Positions 53,712-62,037 of a DNA stretch of 64,000 nt are shown here, piece after piece. This stretch comes from Kutzneria sp044547355 (GTDB lineage: Bacteria; Actinomycetota; Actinomycetes; Mycobacteriales; Pseudonocardiaceae). The stretch spans positions 372,001-436,000 of the forward strand of contig NZ_JBIUAG010000004.1 of assembly GCF_044547355.1 (NCBI RefSeq), written 5' to 3'. The notes under the pieces are model-generated. The model was given only the letters and a program-made list of their open reading frames with translations, was not told where the DNA came from and searched no databases. The number at the start of each line of letters is the position of its first letter. The stretch's first letter is position 1. The translations under genes and the position numbers were made by a program.

Positions 53712-56187
53712 GGCCTTGACCATCGGGGCCGGCGGCCTGCTGCGGATCGCCGGCCTGCCGGCCCGGCTGTGGACCGCGGCCGGCAACCCGGAGCTGTTCA
53801 CGCTGCTACGGGAGCGCACGTGTGAGCAGTCCTCGTACGCCCGCTTCGCCGACACGCTGGCCGGCCGGCTGGGGGCGGAGCTGGTGCCGCATCCGTATCT
53901 GGAGCCCGAGGAGCGGGCGGAGCTGCTGGCCGTGCGCCGGCTGCTGCACCGCGGCGAGCCGGCGCCGGAGCGGGACTGCTACCGGGTGGCCGGCGCGGTC
54001 GCCGGCCTGAACGCCGAGCTGGCCGACGACCTCATGCACGCCGGCGACTGGTCCACGGCGATGGTGGCCCGGCAGCTGGCGGCCGAGCAGGCGCTGGCGG
54101 CCGAACGTGAGCGTCTGTCCGATCTGCCGTGGCGGCTGGTGAACTCCTCGGAATTCGCCATGCGGGCGGTCACCGAGGCCGCGCCGGGCATGGTGGACGA
54201 CATCAAGCGCCGCCTGTCGTTCGGCGAGACGTGGGACAGCAAGCGCTTGCGGCACCGGTCCGACTACCTGCTGCGGGTGTTGGCCCGCGGCGCGGCCAAG
54301 CCGACGCCCCGGGACTGGCTCGGCCACGTGGCGCTGCTCGGCGTCGGCCGACGGGCCGGCGCGTGGACGGCCGTCGGCGAGTCCGCGGCCAACCGGGTCA
54401 CCGCCGTGCGCGGGGATCGCGCGCTGCCCGACCTGATCGGCGCGACCGTGGCCCTGACCGGCCTGAACTGGATCGACGGCGATCACCTGTGCTGCTGGGT
54501 GGTCGACGCCGTGGACGCCGGGGCCATGCGGCGGGTGAAGGTCCGGCGCACGCCGGCGTTGGACGCCATCCGGCGCACCCTGTCGGCCGGCGCGATGGAG
54601 GCCGACGAGCTGGTGATGCGGCTGTCCTCGGACGCGCCGGACGTGCTGCGCGGCTACCTGCGGCACCTGGCCGGCCTCGGCGTGCTGGTGGTGTCCGCGC
54701 CGCCGAGCAGCGAGCTGACCGGCTGGGGTCCGACCGCGGCCGCGCCGCCCCGGCCCGGCTTCGTCGACGTGTACCGCAAGGCCGGCGGCACCATGCCGAC
54801 CGAGGCCGCGACCCGGCTGGAGAACCTGCTGGCCCAGGCCGGACGGGTCGGCGCGGTGCTGACCGCGGCGGCCGGGCCCGCGCCGGAGCACCCGATCCTG
54901 GCCCTGGTCGGGCCGCAGCCGCGACCGGTGACCGAGGTGCTGGCCGAGTTCCTCGGCCGACGGGAGGATTCCCGCGACCCGGCCCTGCACGCGTGGGACA
55001 GCGGCGTGCCGACGCAGCGGCCGGGCTGGCCGGCTCCGCCGTCCGATGTGGACACTCCCTACGGGCGGTTGCTGGCGCTGCTGGACACCGACGCGGACCA
55101 GGTCACGTTGACGCCGCAACTGTTGGACGCGATCGGCGCGCCGCCGGTGGCCACTTCGGCGTGGCCGGTGGACTGCCTGGTGCGGCCGATCGGCGTCGGC
55201 GGCGGTCACGGAGCGGTGCTGGAGGGGGCGGCGCCGGCCGGCGTGGTCGACGCCCGGTTCGTCGAAGCGCTTCGACACCTGCACGGCGAACTTCCCCACG
55301 TGGCGGCGTATCGGGCGTTTCTGGACGAGCTCGGCCGGCGGTGCGGGGCCGAGACGGTGGAGATCCTGGTGCCGCCGCAGGACCCGCAGGCGGCGGGCGC
55401 GGTGCGCAGGCCCCGGTACTGTCCGATGTGGACCGGCGACGGCGACTCGTCCGGCTACCAGCCGGCCGGCGGGCGGCACCTGCCGCTGGACCGGATCACC
55501 GTGCGCCGGGTCGGCGACCGGATCGTGGCCGAGGACACCGACGGGCCCGATGGCCTTGCCCTGTGGCCGATGTACCACTCGGCCCGAGCACCGCTCGCCC
55601 CGTGGGGCTTACTCGTGACCCTGCTGACCGCGGCCTCCCCGCTGCGCCGCCTGGCCGGGCCGGTGGCGCTGGGCAACCCGTTGGCCGCGCTGCCCGGCCG
55701 CACTCGATTGCCACGCCTGGTTCTCGCCGGCGGCCTGGTGCTGTCCGGCGCGCAGTGGCGCATCGCCCGCGAGCAGCTGCCGGCGGCGGACTTGCCGGCG
55801 GGGGAACGGATCCGGGCCATCGCCGCGCTGCGCATCGGCACCGGGATCCCGCGCTGGGTCTTCGCCCGCTCGCAGGGCGGCCACCAGCCGCGGCCGGTGG
55901 ACCTGGACTGCCTGTCGGCGGTGCGGGCGCTGGACAAGCTGCTGGCCGACGATCCGGAATCGGGGCTGGTGTTCGAGGAGATGCTGCCGGACCCGCATCA
56001 CCTGCCGCTGCGCGACGCCGACGGCCAGCCGGTGGCCGGTCAGCTGCTGGCCCGGCTGCCGGTGGAGGCCACGCCGGGACGGCTGGCGGCACGGGCGATG
56101 CTGGCGTGGAACGGGGTCGTCAATGCCGAACAGGAACGGGCACTCCCCCGACAGCGTGACAACGTGGACAGCGCGGTCCCGGTGTGA
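53701..56187 (+). CDS. Lantibiotic dehydratase, glutamylation domain (split LanB N-part)
   Basis: 828 residues. The N-terminus LLRIAGLPARLW and the NSSEFAMRAVTEAAPGMVDD region resemble the LanB glutamyl-tRNA-dependent transfer domain. The extended Arg/Asp-rich centre (FGETWDSKRLRHRSDYLLRV) fits the tRNA-binding surface. It would glutamylate Ser/Thr of a precursor peptide using Glu-tRNA, and the partner encoded upstream would eliminate. It starts at GTG 53701 inside the partner gene. No LanC cyclase, precursor, protease or exporter is visible. Confidence 0.82.
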   Translation: MPDEALTIGAGGLLRIAGLPARLWTAAGNPELFTLLRERTCEQSSYARFADTLAGRLGAELVPHPYLEPEERAELLAVRRLLHRGEPAPERDCYRVAGAVAGLNAELADDLMHAGDWSTAMVARQLAAEQALAAERERLSDLPWRLVNSSEFAMRAVTEAAPGMVDDIKRRLSFGETWDSKRLRHRSDYLLRVLARGAAKPTPRDWLGHVALLGVGRRAGAWTAVGESAANRVTAVRGDRALPDLIGATVALTGLNWIDGDHLCCWVVDAVDAGAMRRVKVRRTPALDAIRRTLSAGAMEADELVMRLSSDAPDVLRGYLRHLAGLGVLVVSAPPSSELTGWGPTAAAPPRPGFVDVYRKAGGTMPTEAATRLENLLAQAGRVGAVLTAAAGPAPEHPILALVGPQPRPVTEVLAEFLGRREDSRDPALHAWDSGVPTQRPGWPAPPSDVDTPYGRLLALLDTDADQVTLTPQLLDAIGAPPVATSAWPVDCLVRPIGVGGGHGAVLEGAAPAGVVDARFVEALRHLHGELPHVAAYRAFLDELGRRCGAETVEILVPPQDPQAAGAVRRPRYCPMWTGDGDSSGYQPAGGRHLPLDRITVRRVGDRIVAEDTDGPDGLALWPMYHSARAPLAPWGLLVTLLTAASPLRRLAGPVALGNPLAALPGRTRLPRLVLAGGLVLSGAQWRIAREQLPAADLPAGERIRAIAALRIGTGIPRWVFARSQGGHQPRPVDLDCLSAVRALDKLLADDPESGLVFEEMLPDPHHLPLRDADGQPVAGQLLARLPVEATPGRLAARAMLAWNGVVNAEQERALPRQRDNVDSAVPV

Positions 56188-56399
56188 CCGCCGCGACGGT
56201 CGTTCACATTCAACAGCCATCCGGGCGAAACATGTCTCATCTCCAGGCGGAACCGCCTGGTCAGAACGTAGAGACGGGCAACAAGTCGCAACACTTTCGG
56301 CGGTTGGGGTTTCAGCCGGCGACAAAGTAACGTAGAGTCGTAATCGGTGCGGTTCTAGTAACAACGATCATGTACTAACCTTGGGACCGGAACGTCGCA

Positions 56400-56510
56400 C
56401 CGACAACCACAGACCAGATCTACCGCAGGCCCCCCGCTACTCCTCCCCCCGGTAGCGGGTTTCGCGAGACCCCCGTCCACCTCCCCCCTCTGGGACGGGG
56501 GTCTCGCCCT
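56400..56510 (+). ncRNA. 6C small RNA
   Basis: Two consecutive stem-loops carry exactly six C in each loop, the defining feature of the actinobacterial 6C RNA family. Stem 1: 56433-56440 with 56452-56459 (CCCGCTAC / GTAGCGGG), loop TCCTCCCCCCG. Stem 2: 56464-56478 with 56493-56507 (15 bp, GCGAGACCCCCGTCC pairing), loop ACCTCCCCCCTCTG. Stem 2 can also act as terminator. The 5' end (about 56400) is estimated. The related M. tuberculosis RNA is B11. It pairs through its C-rich loops with G-rich mRNA sites. Confidence 0.85.
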
Positions 56511-56641
56511 GTCCGGACCCGGTCACGTTTCGGTGCGGAGCCCCGGGTGTTGTGCACTCCGTGTGAGCTTCTTTCGGTGCGGTGCGGAGTTCTGCCGAAT
56601 ACGCGGCGGTTTACGTCCACCGCGGTACGGAGATACGGCGG

Positions 56642-57919
56642 TCACGCCGGCCGAGCGCCGAGTTGGCCGACGGCCAGGCAGGTCCGGTTCCGGCCGCCGC
56701 GCTTGGCCGCGTAGAGCGCGGTGTCCGCGGTGCGCAACAAGTCGTCCAGGCTGTGGCCGTGCTCCGGGTACAACGCGGCCCCGACCGACGCCGTCACCCG
56801 CACCACCGCCGTGTCGCCCTCGTCCCCGGTCACGGTCACGGCGAGCCGCTCGACCGTGCGCCGGATCCGATCACCGGTGTGCAGCAACGAGGTCTGGCTG
56901 TGCACGCCCGGCACCAGGATGCTGAACTCCTCGCCGCCGAAGCGGGCCACGAAGTCGAAGTCCGGCACCTCGGCCCGCAGCGCGTCGGCGACCGCCCGCA
57001 GCACGTCGTCGCCGGCGAGATGGCCGTAGCGGTCGTTCAGGTTCTTGAAGTGGTCCAGGTCGATGATCAGCAGTCCGACGCCCTCGTCGCGGCGGCCGGC
57101 CACCGCCAGCTCCTTGCGGGCCGCCTGCCGCCAGTGCACGGTGTTGGCCAGGCCGGTCTTCGCGTCCTGGCGGGCGTCGTTCTCGAACTGGCGGACCAGG
57201 ATCGCCCGGTGCAGCACCACCGCCACCGGCACGCCGAACAGGATCACCAGCGGCGCGTGGGTCAGCACGACGGAGACCAGCACGCCCAGGCACACCGTGG
57301 CCACGTCGATGGCGTTCAGCTCAAGATCGCCGACCAGGTCCACCAACCGGGGCCGCGACGTGGTCAGCCCGATCGCGCCGCCGATCAGCACCACCTGCGC
57401 CACCCAGTAGGCGATGCTCGCCGTCGCCAGCACCGCCAGCTCGGCCAGCGACCCCGGCACATCGGTCAGCGGCGGCGGCCGGTGCCCCAACACCAGCAGC
57501 AGCCCGCTCGCCGCGCAGGCCGCCAGCGTGATCGACGCCGCCGAGAACACGTTCCGGTGCGCCGGGCGGTCGAAGGCCAGCCAGCGCTGGCCCCGGGTCA
57601 GCACCACCATGCCCAGCACCAACAGCGGCGGCAGGCAGCACACCGCCGCCACCAGCCAGATCGAGGTCAGGTCGACCTGCGGGCCGCCCGTGGTCACCCG
57701 GCGTACGCGCTCGATCCGCCTCGACGCCTGTAGGTGCACCACCGCGCACGCCGCCAGCACCCCGAACGCCAGCAGGTCCGCCCGCGTCACCGGGGCCGCC
57801 GCCAGCACCGCCAGCGCCGCCGCCACGGCCGCCGTCTCCACCGTGAGCACATAGGCCACCGCCGGCGTCGGCAGCTGCCACAGCGGCCAGGATCGAACCC
57901 GCCACCAGCCGTCGCCCAT
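56642..57919 (-). CDS. Membrane-bound diguanylate cyclase (GGDEF)
   Basis: 425 residues from ATG 57919. About six or seven N-terminal membrane helices (residues 15-240) form a MASE-like sensor region, followed by a coiled linker and a C-terminal GGDEF domain with active-site RFGGEEF. The position of the product-inhibition I-site holds PDFD rather than RxxD, so feedback inhibition is probably weak or absent. It makes c-di-GMP. It is divergent from the HxlR gene across a 53-bp palindrome. Confidence 0.92.
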   Translation of the reverse strand: MGDGWWRVRSWPLWQLPTPAVAYVLTVETAAVAAALAVLAAAPVTRADLLAFGVLAACAVVHLQASRRIERVRRVTTGGPQVDLTSIWLVAAVCCLPPLLVLGMVVLTRGQRWLAFDRPAHRNVFSAASITLAACAASGLLLVLGHRPPPLTDVPGSLAELAVLATASIAYWVAQVVLIGGAIGLTTSRPRLVDLVGDLELNAIDVATVCLGVLVSVVLTHAPLVILFGVPVAVVLHRAILVRQFENDARQDAKTGLANTVHWRQAARKELAVAGRRDEGVGLLIIDLDHFKNLNDRYGHLAGDDVLRAVADALRAEVPDFDFVARFGGEEFSILVPGVHSQTSLLHTGDRIRRTVERLAVTVTGDEGDTAVVRVTASVGAALYPEHGHSLDDLLRTADTALYAAKRGGRNRTCLAVGQLGARPA

Positions 57920-58073
57920 CCCGCACACCGCCCCCAGTCGTGGTCCGGCCCGCACCCCCGACGCTAGCCCCGTGCGCCTGGCAGGACCCCAGATCTGGCG
58001 AAGGGTGGCCGCGCGCTCGGTCAACCAAGGCACCTTCGCGCACCGCCATCACCCATCCGCACCACCACCCGAT

Positions 58074-58126
58074 GCTTGGAAGGGGGCTTTCCTCCACTCG
58101 GAGTGGAGGAAAGCCCCCTTCCAAGC
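58074..58126. repeat. 53-bp near-perfect palindrome
   Basis: Arms 58074-58099 and 58101-58126 are 26-bp perfect reverse complements around one G. The outer arm begins GCTTGGAAGGGGGC. It lies between divergent genes, 54 nt before the HxlR start, so it is not a terminator of either neighbour. Confidence 0.75.
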
Positions 58127-58179
58127 GTTGGCGGCGGCGGAGTGGGTTGGAAAAGGGGACTTAGGGGTAGGGTGGGGGC

Positions 58180-58620
58180 ATGGCCGCGCGGGAGTGTTCG
58201 ATCGCCAACGCCCTGGAGGTGATCGGCGAGCGCTGGACGCTGCTGGCGCTGCGCGAGGTGCTGCTGGGCAACCGGCGGTTCGACCAGATCGTGCGGCAGA
58301 CCGGGGCCAGTCGGGACATCCTGGCCACCCGGCTGCGCAAGCTGGTGGAGGTGGGGCTGCTGGAGCGCCGGCAGTACGAGATGCACCCGCCGCGCTACGA
58401 GTACCACCCGACGGACGCCGGCAAGAGCCTGCACACGGTGCTGCTGACGCTGATGGAGTGGGGCGACCAGCACATGACCCAGGGCCCGCCGCCCACGGTC
58501 ATGGAGCACAGCTGCGGCGAGGCCCTCCATCCCAAAGTTGTGTGTGCGCACTGTGACAAGCCGGTAGAACTGGGGGACAGCCGAGTGGTGCGGCTCGGCG
58601 GCCGACCCGTCGAGAGGTGA
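58180..58620 (+). CDS. HxlR-family winged-helix regulator
   Basis: The 146-residue protein begins MAARECSIANALEVIGERWTLLAL, the HxlR signature, including the N-terminal cysteine often used as a redox or ligand sensor. The winged helix is FDQIVRQTGASRDILATRLRKL. The C-terminal 40 residues add a zinc-ribbon-like pair (HSCG and VVCAHCD). TAGGGT ends 6 nt before the ATG, suggesting a leaderless transcript. It precedes an LLM oxidoreductase by 4 nt and probably controls it. Confidence 0.9.
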   Translation: MAARECSIANALEVIGERWTLLALREVLLGNRRFDQIVRQTGASRDILATRLRKLVEVGLLERRQYEMHPPRYEYHPTDAGKSLHTVLLTLMEWGDQHMTQGPPPTVMEHSCGEALHPKVVCAHCDKPVELGDSRVVRLGGRPVER

Positions 58621-58624
58621 CCCC

Positions 58625-59527
58625 ATGCGTTTCGCCATCGCCACCCCGCAGTTCGCGGTCGACCCGGCCGAGGTGCGCCGGTTCCTGGTCCGGGCCGAGG
58701 AGCTGGGGTTCATCGGGGCGTGGACGCAGGAGCAGATCCTCGGCACCAAGCCGGTCATCAGCCCGCTGGAGCTGATGGCCTACGCGGCGGCCTGCACGGA
58801 GCGGATCCGGCTGGGCTGCGCGGTGTTCGTGACGCCGCTGCGCAACCCCGTGCACCTGGCCAAGAGCATCACCTCGCTGGACCAGCTCAGCGGCGGGCGG
58901 ATCGACGTCGGCGTGGGGGTCGGCGGCCGGTTCCGGCCGTTCGCGGCGTTCGACTCCGGCCCCGAGCACCTGGTCACCCGGTTCACCGAGGGCCTGGACC
59001 TGATGAAGCGGCTGTGGACCGAGCCCTCGGTCACCTTCGACGGCCAGTTCTGGCAGCTCAAGGACGCCGGCATGGAACCGAAGCCGGTGCAGCGGCCGCA
59101 CCCGCCGGTGTGGTTCGGGGCCAACCACCCCAAGGCCCTGCGCCGCGCGGTCCGGCTCGGCGACGGCTTCATCGGCGCCGGCTCGTCCACCACCGAGAAG
59201 TTCGTCGACCAGGTGAAGCTGGTCCGGGCGGCGACGGCCGAGCTCGGCCGGCCCGACTTCCGCATCGCCAAGCGCGTGTACCTGGCCGTCGACGACAGCG
59301 CCGAGCGGGCCAAGGCCCGCATCGGCGAGGCGCTCGGCCAGCTCTACGCCCACTTCGGCCTCGGCGACCTGACCTCGGTCGCCGTCTACGGCACGCCCGA
59401 CGACGTGGTCCGCGGCCTGCGCGAGGTGCGCGACGCCGGCGCGGAGTGGATCCTGCTCAACCCCATGTTCGACGAGCACGAGCAGATGGAGCGCCTGGCC
59501 GCCGAGGTTATCCCACAGCTCAGCTGA
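58625..59527 (+). CDS. LLM-class F420-dependent oxidoreductase
   Basis: 300 residues. The luciferase-like barrel starts MRFAIATPQFAVDPAEVRRF. The region FQ-x-W-L is replaced by FWQLKDAGMEPKPVQRPHPPVWFGAN, which is conserved in the F420-type group. It lies in the same operon as the HxlR regulator. A second LLM enzyme is encoded at 22726. The stop is followed by the double hairpin at 59541. Confidence 0.9.
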   Translation: MRFAIATPQFAVDPAEVRRFLVRAEELGFIGAWTQEQILGTKPVISPLELMAYAAACTERIRLGCAVFVTPLRNPVHLAKSITSLDQLSGGRIDVGVGVGGRFRPFAAFDSGPEHLVTRFTEGLDLMKRLWTEPSVTFDGQFWQLKDAGMEPKPVQRPHPPVWFGANHPKALRRAVRLGDGFIGAGSSTTEKFVDQVKLVRAATAELGRPDFRIAKRVYLAVDDSAERAKARIGEALGQLYAHFGLGDLTSVAVYGTPDDVVRGLREVRDAGAEWILLNPMFDEHEQMERLAAEVIPQLS

Positions 59528-59540
59528 GCCGCCCTCTTTT

Positions 59541-59665
59541 TGCCACATGCGCTTCCCACTTGCGCCCAGATGCCAAGTAGGAAGCGCATGTGGCATAACC
59601 GGGGCGGGTGCGCCACATGCGCTTCCCATGTGGGCCCAGATGCCAAATGGGAAGCGCATGTGGCG
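59541..59665. repeat. Tandem double hairpin, GCCACATGCGCTTCC family, copy 2
   Basis: Hairpins at 59541-59595 (16-bp outer stem plus partial inner pairing) and 59611-59665 (19-bp perfect stem) share the GCCACATGCGCTTCC / GGAAGCGCATGTGGC core with copy 1. This copy also separates a convergent gene pair (LLM oxidoreductase and CoA transferase). Confidence 0.8.
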
Positions 59666-59690
59666 TAAGAGGGGGTGCGGCGGGGGTGGC

Positions 59691-60806
59691 TCAGGTAAGC
59701 TCGGCGAGCTGCTCGGCCGTCAAACCCAGCTCTGCCAACACTTCCCGGGTGTGCTCGCCGGAAAACGCCGGCGGGCCGGGGATTTGCGAGGGGGTGCGGT
59801 CGAAGCGGGGGGCGGGGGCGGGTTGCACGACGCCGGCCAGTTCGACGAAGTTCTCGCGGGCCTTGTTGTGCGGGTGGTGGGCGGCCTCGTCGGGGGCGAG
59901 CACGGGGGCCAGGCAGGCGTCGCCGCCGACGGCCAGGGCGGCCCACTCGTCACGGGTGCGGCGGCGCACGGCGTCGGCGATCAGCGTCCGAAGTCCCGGC
60001 CAGTTGGCGGGATCGTGGCGGTTGGCGGGCAGCAGGGCCGGGTCGAGTTCCAGGAGGACGACGAGTTCGGCGTAGAACTTCTCCTCCAGGGCGCCGATGG
60101 CGACGAACTTGTCGTCGGCGGTGGTGTAGGTGTCGTAGTACGGCGCGCCGCCGTCGAGGAGATTTCCGCCGCGGGGCACGGAAAGCGCGCCGGCGGCCTT
60201 GAGGCCGTAGAGGAAGGTCGAGACCAGGGCGGCCCCGTCGACCATGGCGGCGTCGATCACCTGCCCGAGGCCGGAGCGCTCGCGTTCGTACAGGGCGGCG
60301 AGGATTCCGGTGGCCATCAGCAGCCCGCCGCCGGCGAAGTCGCCGACGAGGTTGAGCGGCGGCACGGGCCGATCACCGTTGCGGCCGATGGGTTCCAGCG
60401 CGCCGGCGATGGCGATGTAGTCGATGTCGTGCCCGGCGGCGTCGGCCAGCGGCCCGTGCTGGCCCCAGCCGGTCATCCGCGCGTAGATCAGCCGCGGGTT
60501 GCGGGCCTGGCAGTCGGCGGGCCCGAGGCCGAGCCTTTCCGTGACGCCGGGCCGAAATCCCTCGACCAGCACGTCGCTGCGTTCGACCAGCCGCAGCACG
60601 GCGTCGATCGCGGCCGGCTTCTTCAGGTCCAGCGACACGGAGCGACGGCCCCGGGTCAGCGGATCGTTGGGCACCGGCGGCGGCGCGCCGGGCCGGTCGA
60701 CGCGGATGACCTCCGCGCCCATGTCGGCCAACACCATGCAGCCGAACGGACCGGGGGCCAGGCCGGCGAGTTCGATGACGCGAAGTCCGGCGAGGGGGCC
60801 GCTCAC
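59691..60806 (-). CDS. CaiB/BaiF-type CoA transferase (family III)
   Basis: 371 residues from GTG 60806, starting VSGPLAGLRVIELAGLAPGPFGC. The family III CoA-transferase core includes SLDLKKPAAIDAVLRLV, VLVEGFRPGVTERLGLG and GWGQHGPLADAAGHDIDY with the catalytic Asp in AGHDIDY. Alternatives are alpha-methylacyl-CoA racemase or bile-acid CoA transferase. The start overlaps the acyl-CoA dehydrogenase stop (GTGA), so the two work in one acyl-CoA pathway. Confidence 0.92.
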   Translation of the reverse strand: MSGPLAGLRVIELAGLAPGPFGCMVLADMGAEVIRVDRPGAPPPVPNDPLTRGRRSVSLDLKKPAAIDAVLRLVERSDVLVEGFRPGVTERLGLGPADCQARNPRLIYARMTGWGQHGPLADAAGHDIDYIAIAGALEPIGRNGDRPVPPLNLVGDFAGGGLLMATGILAALYERERSGLGQVIDAAMVDGAALVSTFLYGLKAAGALSVPRGGNLLDGGAPYYDTYTTADDKFVAIGALEEKFYAELVVLLELDPALLPANRHDPANWPGLRTLIADAVRRRTRDEWAALAVGGDACLAPVLAPDEAAHHPHNKARENFVELAGVVQPAPAPRFDRTPSQIPGPPAFSGEHTREVLAELGLTAEQLAELT

Positions 60807-61951
60807 AGCGACCGCCCGATGATTTCCTTCATGATCTCGTTGGCGCCGCCGTAGATCTTCTGCACCCGGGCGTCGGCCCAGATCCGCGCGATCGGGTACT
60901 CCTTCATGTAGCCGTAGCCGCCGAACAGCTGGAGGCAGCGGTCGGCGACCCGGCACAGCCGTTCGGTGGCCCACAGCTTGGCCATCGCGGCGGTCGGCAC
61001 GTCCAGCTGGCCCAGCAGGTGCTGCTGCACGCACTGGTCGACGAAGGCCCGGGTGACCGCTACCTCGGTGGCGCACTCGGCCAGCTCGAACTTGGTGTTC
61101 TGGAACTTGATCAGCTCCCGGCCGAAGGCCTGCCGCTGCTTGACGTAGTCCAGGGTCAGCTCGAGAGCCGTCTGCATGCCGGCGATGGCGGACACGGCGA
61201 TGATCAGCCGCTCCTGCGGGAGCTGCTGCATGAGCTGGACGAAGCCCTGCCCCTCCTGCCCGCCGAGCAGGTTGCCGGCCGGCACCCGCACGTCGTCGAA
61301 GAACAGCTCGGAGGTGTCCTGCCCCTCCAGCCCCAGCTTGTCCAGCACCCGGCCGCGGCGGAAGCCCTCGACCTGCTGGGTCTCCACGACGATCAGCGAG
61401 ATGCCGCGCGCGCCCTGGTCGGCGTCGGTCTTGGCGACCACGATGATCAGCTCGGCCTGGGCCCCGTTGGTGATGAAGGTCTTGGCCCCGTTGATCACGT
61501 ACTCGTCGCCGCTGCGCACCGCCCGGGTCCGCACCGCCTGGAGGTCGGAGCCGGCCCCGGGCTCGCTCATCGCCACCGCGGCGACCAGCTCGCCGCTGGC
61601 CAGCCGGGGCAGCCACCGGCTCTTCTGCTCCTCGGTGCCGTAGTTGAGCAGGTAGTGGGCGACGATGCCGCTGTGCACGGAGTTGCCCCACGAGCTGTCC
61701 AGGGCCCGGGCCTGCTCCTCGATCAGCACGGCCTCGTGGGCGAAGGTGCCGCCCCCGCCGCCGTACTGCTCGGGAATGCTGATGCAGACCAGCCCGAGCT
61801 CGCCGAACCGCCGCCACAGGTCGCGGTCGATCGCGTGCTGGGCGGCGAAGCGCTCCTGGTGCGGAGTCAGCTCCTTGGCGAACACGTCACGGGCCAGCCG
61901 GCGCAGCTGGTCCAGGTCCTCGGTCATCCAGGCGGAGCGGTGCGGAGCCAC
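60803..61951 (-). CDS. Acyl-CoA dehydrogenase
   Basis: 382 residues from GTG 61951 (GGGAGG 4 nt upstream); ATG 61927 would be nearer the family start. It has the FAD/substrate segments AVAMSEPGAGSDLQAV, TFITNGAQAELIIVVAK and GYGYMKEYPIARIWADARV with the catalytic Glu expected near QKIYGGANEIMKEI. It oxidises an acyl-CoA. It forms an operon with the CoA transferase and is divergent from tetR across a palindromic operator. Confidence 0.93.
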   Translation of the reverse strand: MAPHRSAWMTEDLDQLRRLARDVFAKELTPHQERFAAQHAIDRDLWRRFGELGLVCISIPEQYGGGGGTFAHEAVLIEEQARALDSSWGNSVHSGIVAHYLLNYGTEEQKSRWLPRLASGELVAAVAMSEPGAGSDLQAVRTRAVRSGDEYVINGAKTFITNGAQAELIIVVAKTDADQGARGISLIVVETQQVEGFRRGRVLDKLGLEGQDTSELFFDDVRVPAGNLLGGQEGQGFVQLMQQLPQERLIIAVSAIAGMQTALELTLDYVKQRQAFGRELIKFQNTKFELAECATEVAVTRAFVDQCVQQHLLGQLDVPTAAMAKLWATERLCRVADRCLQLFGGYGYMKEYPIARIWADARVQKIYGGANEIMKEIIGRSL

Positions 61952-61965
61952 ACGACCTCCCAAAG

Positions 61966-62011
61966 AAACAATCAGGTCTGCCGGTAAACTTACCGGCAGC
62001 CTGGATTGTTT
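61966..62011. promoter_or_regulatory. 46-bp palindromic operator between the ACAD operon and tetR
   Basis: The centre CTGCCGGTA-AACT-TACCGGCAG (61978-61999) is a perfect 9-bp inverted repeat. The outer AAACAATC/GATTGTTT extend it to 46 bp with three mismatched pairs. For tetR, TAGGAT (62025-62030) lies 7 nt before GTG 62038, consistent with a leaderless mRNA starting next to the site. Confidence 0.7.
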
Positions 62012-62037
62012 GTGAAGACCTCGCTAGGATCAGCCTG

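Noticed and set aside
56420..56620. 66-codon minus-strand ORF over the 6C RNA
   Set aside because: It is antisense to the two stem-loops, which fully explain the sequence; no coding features are seen.
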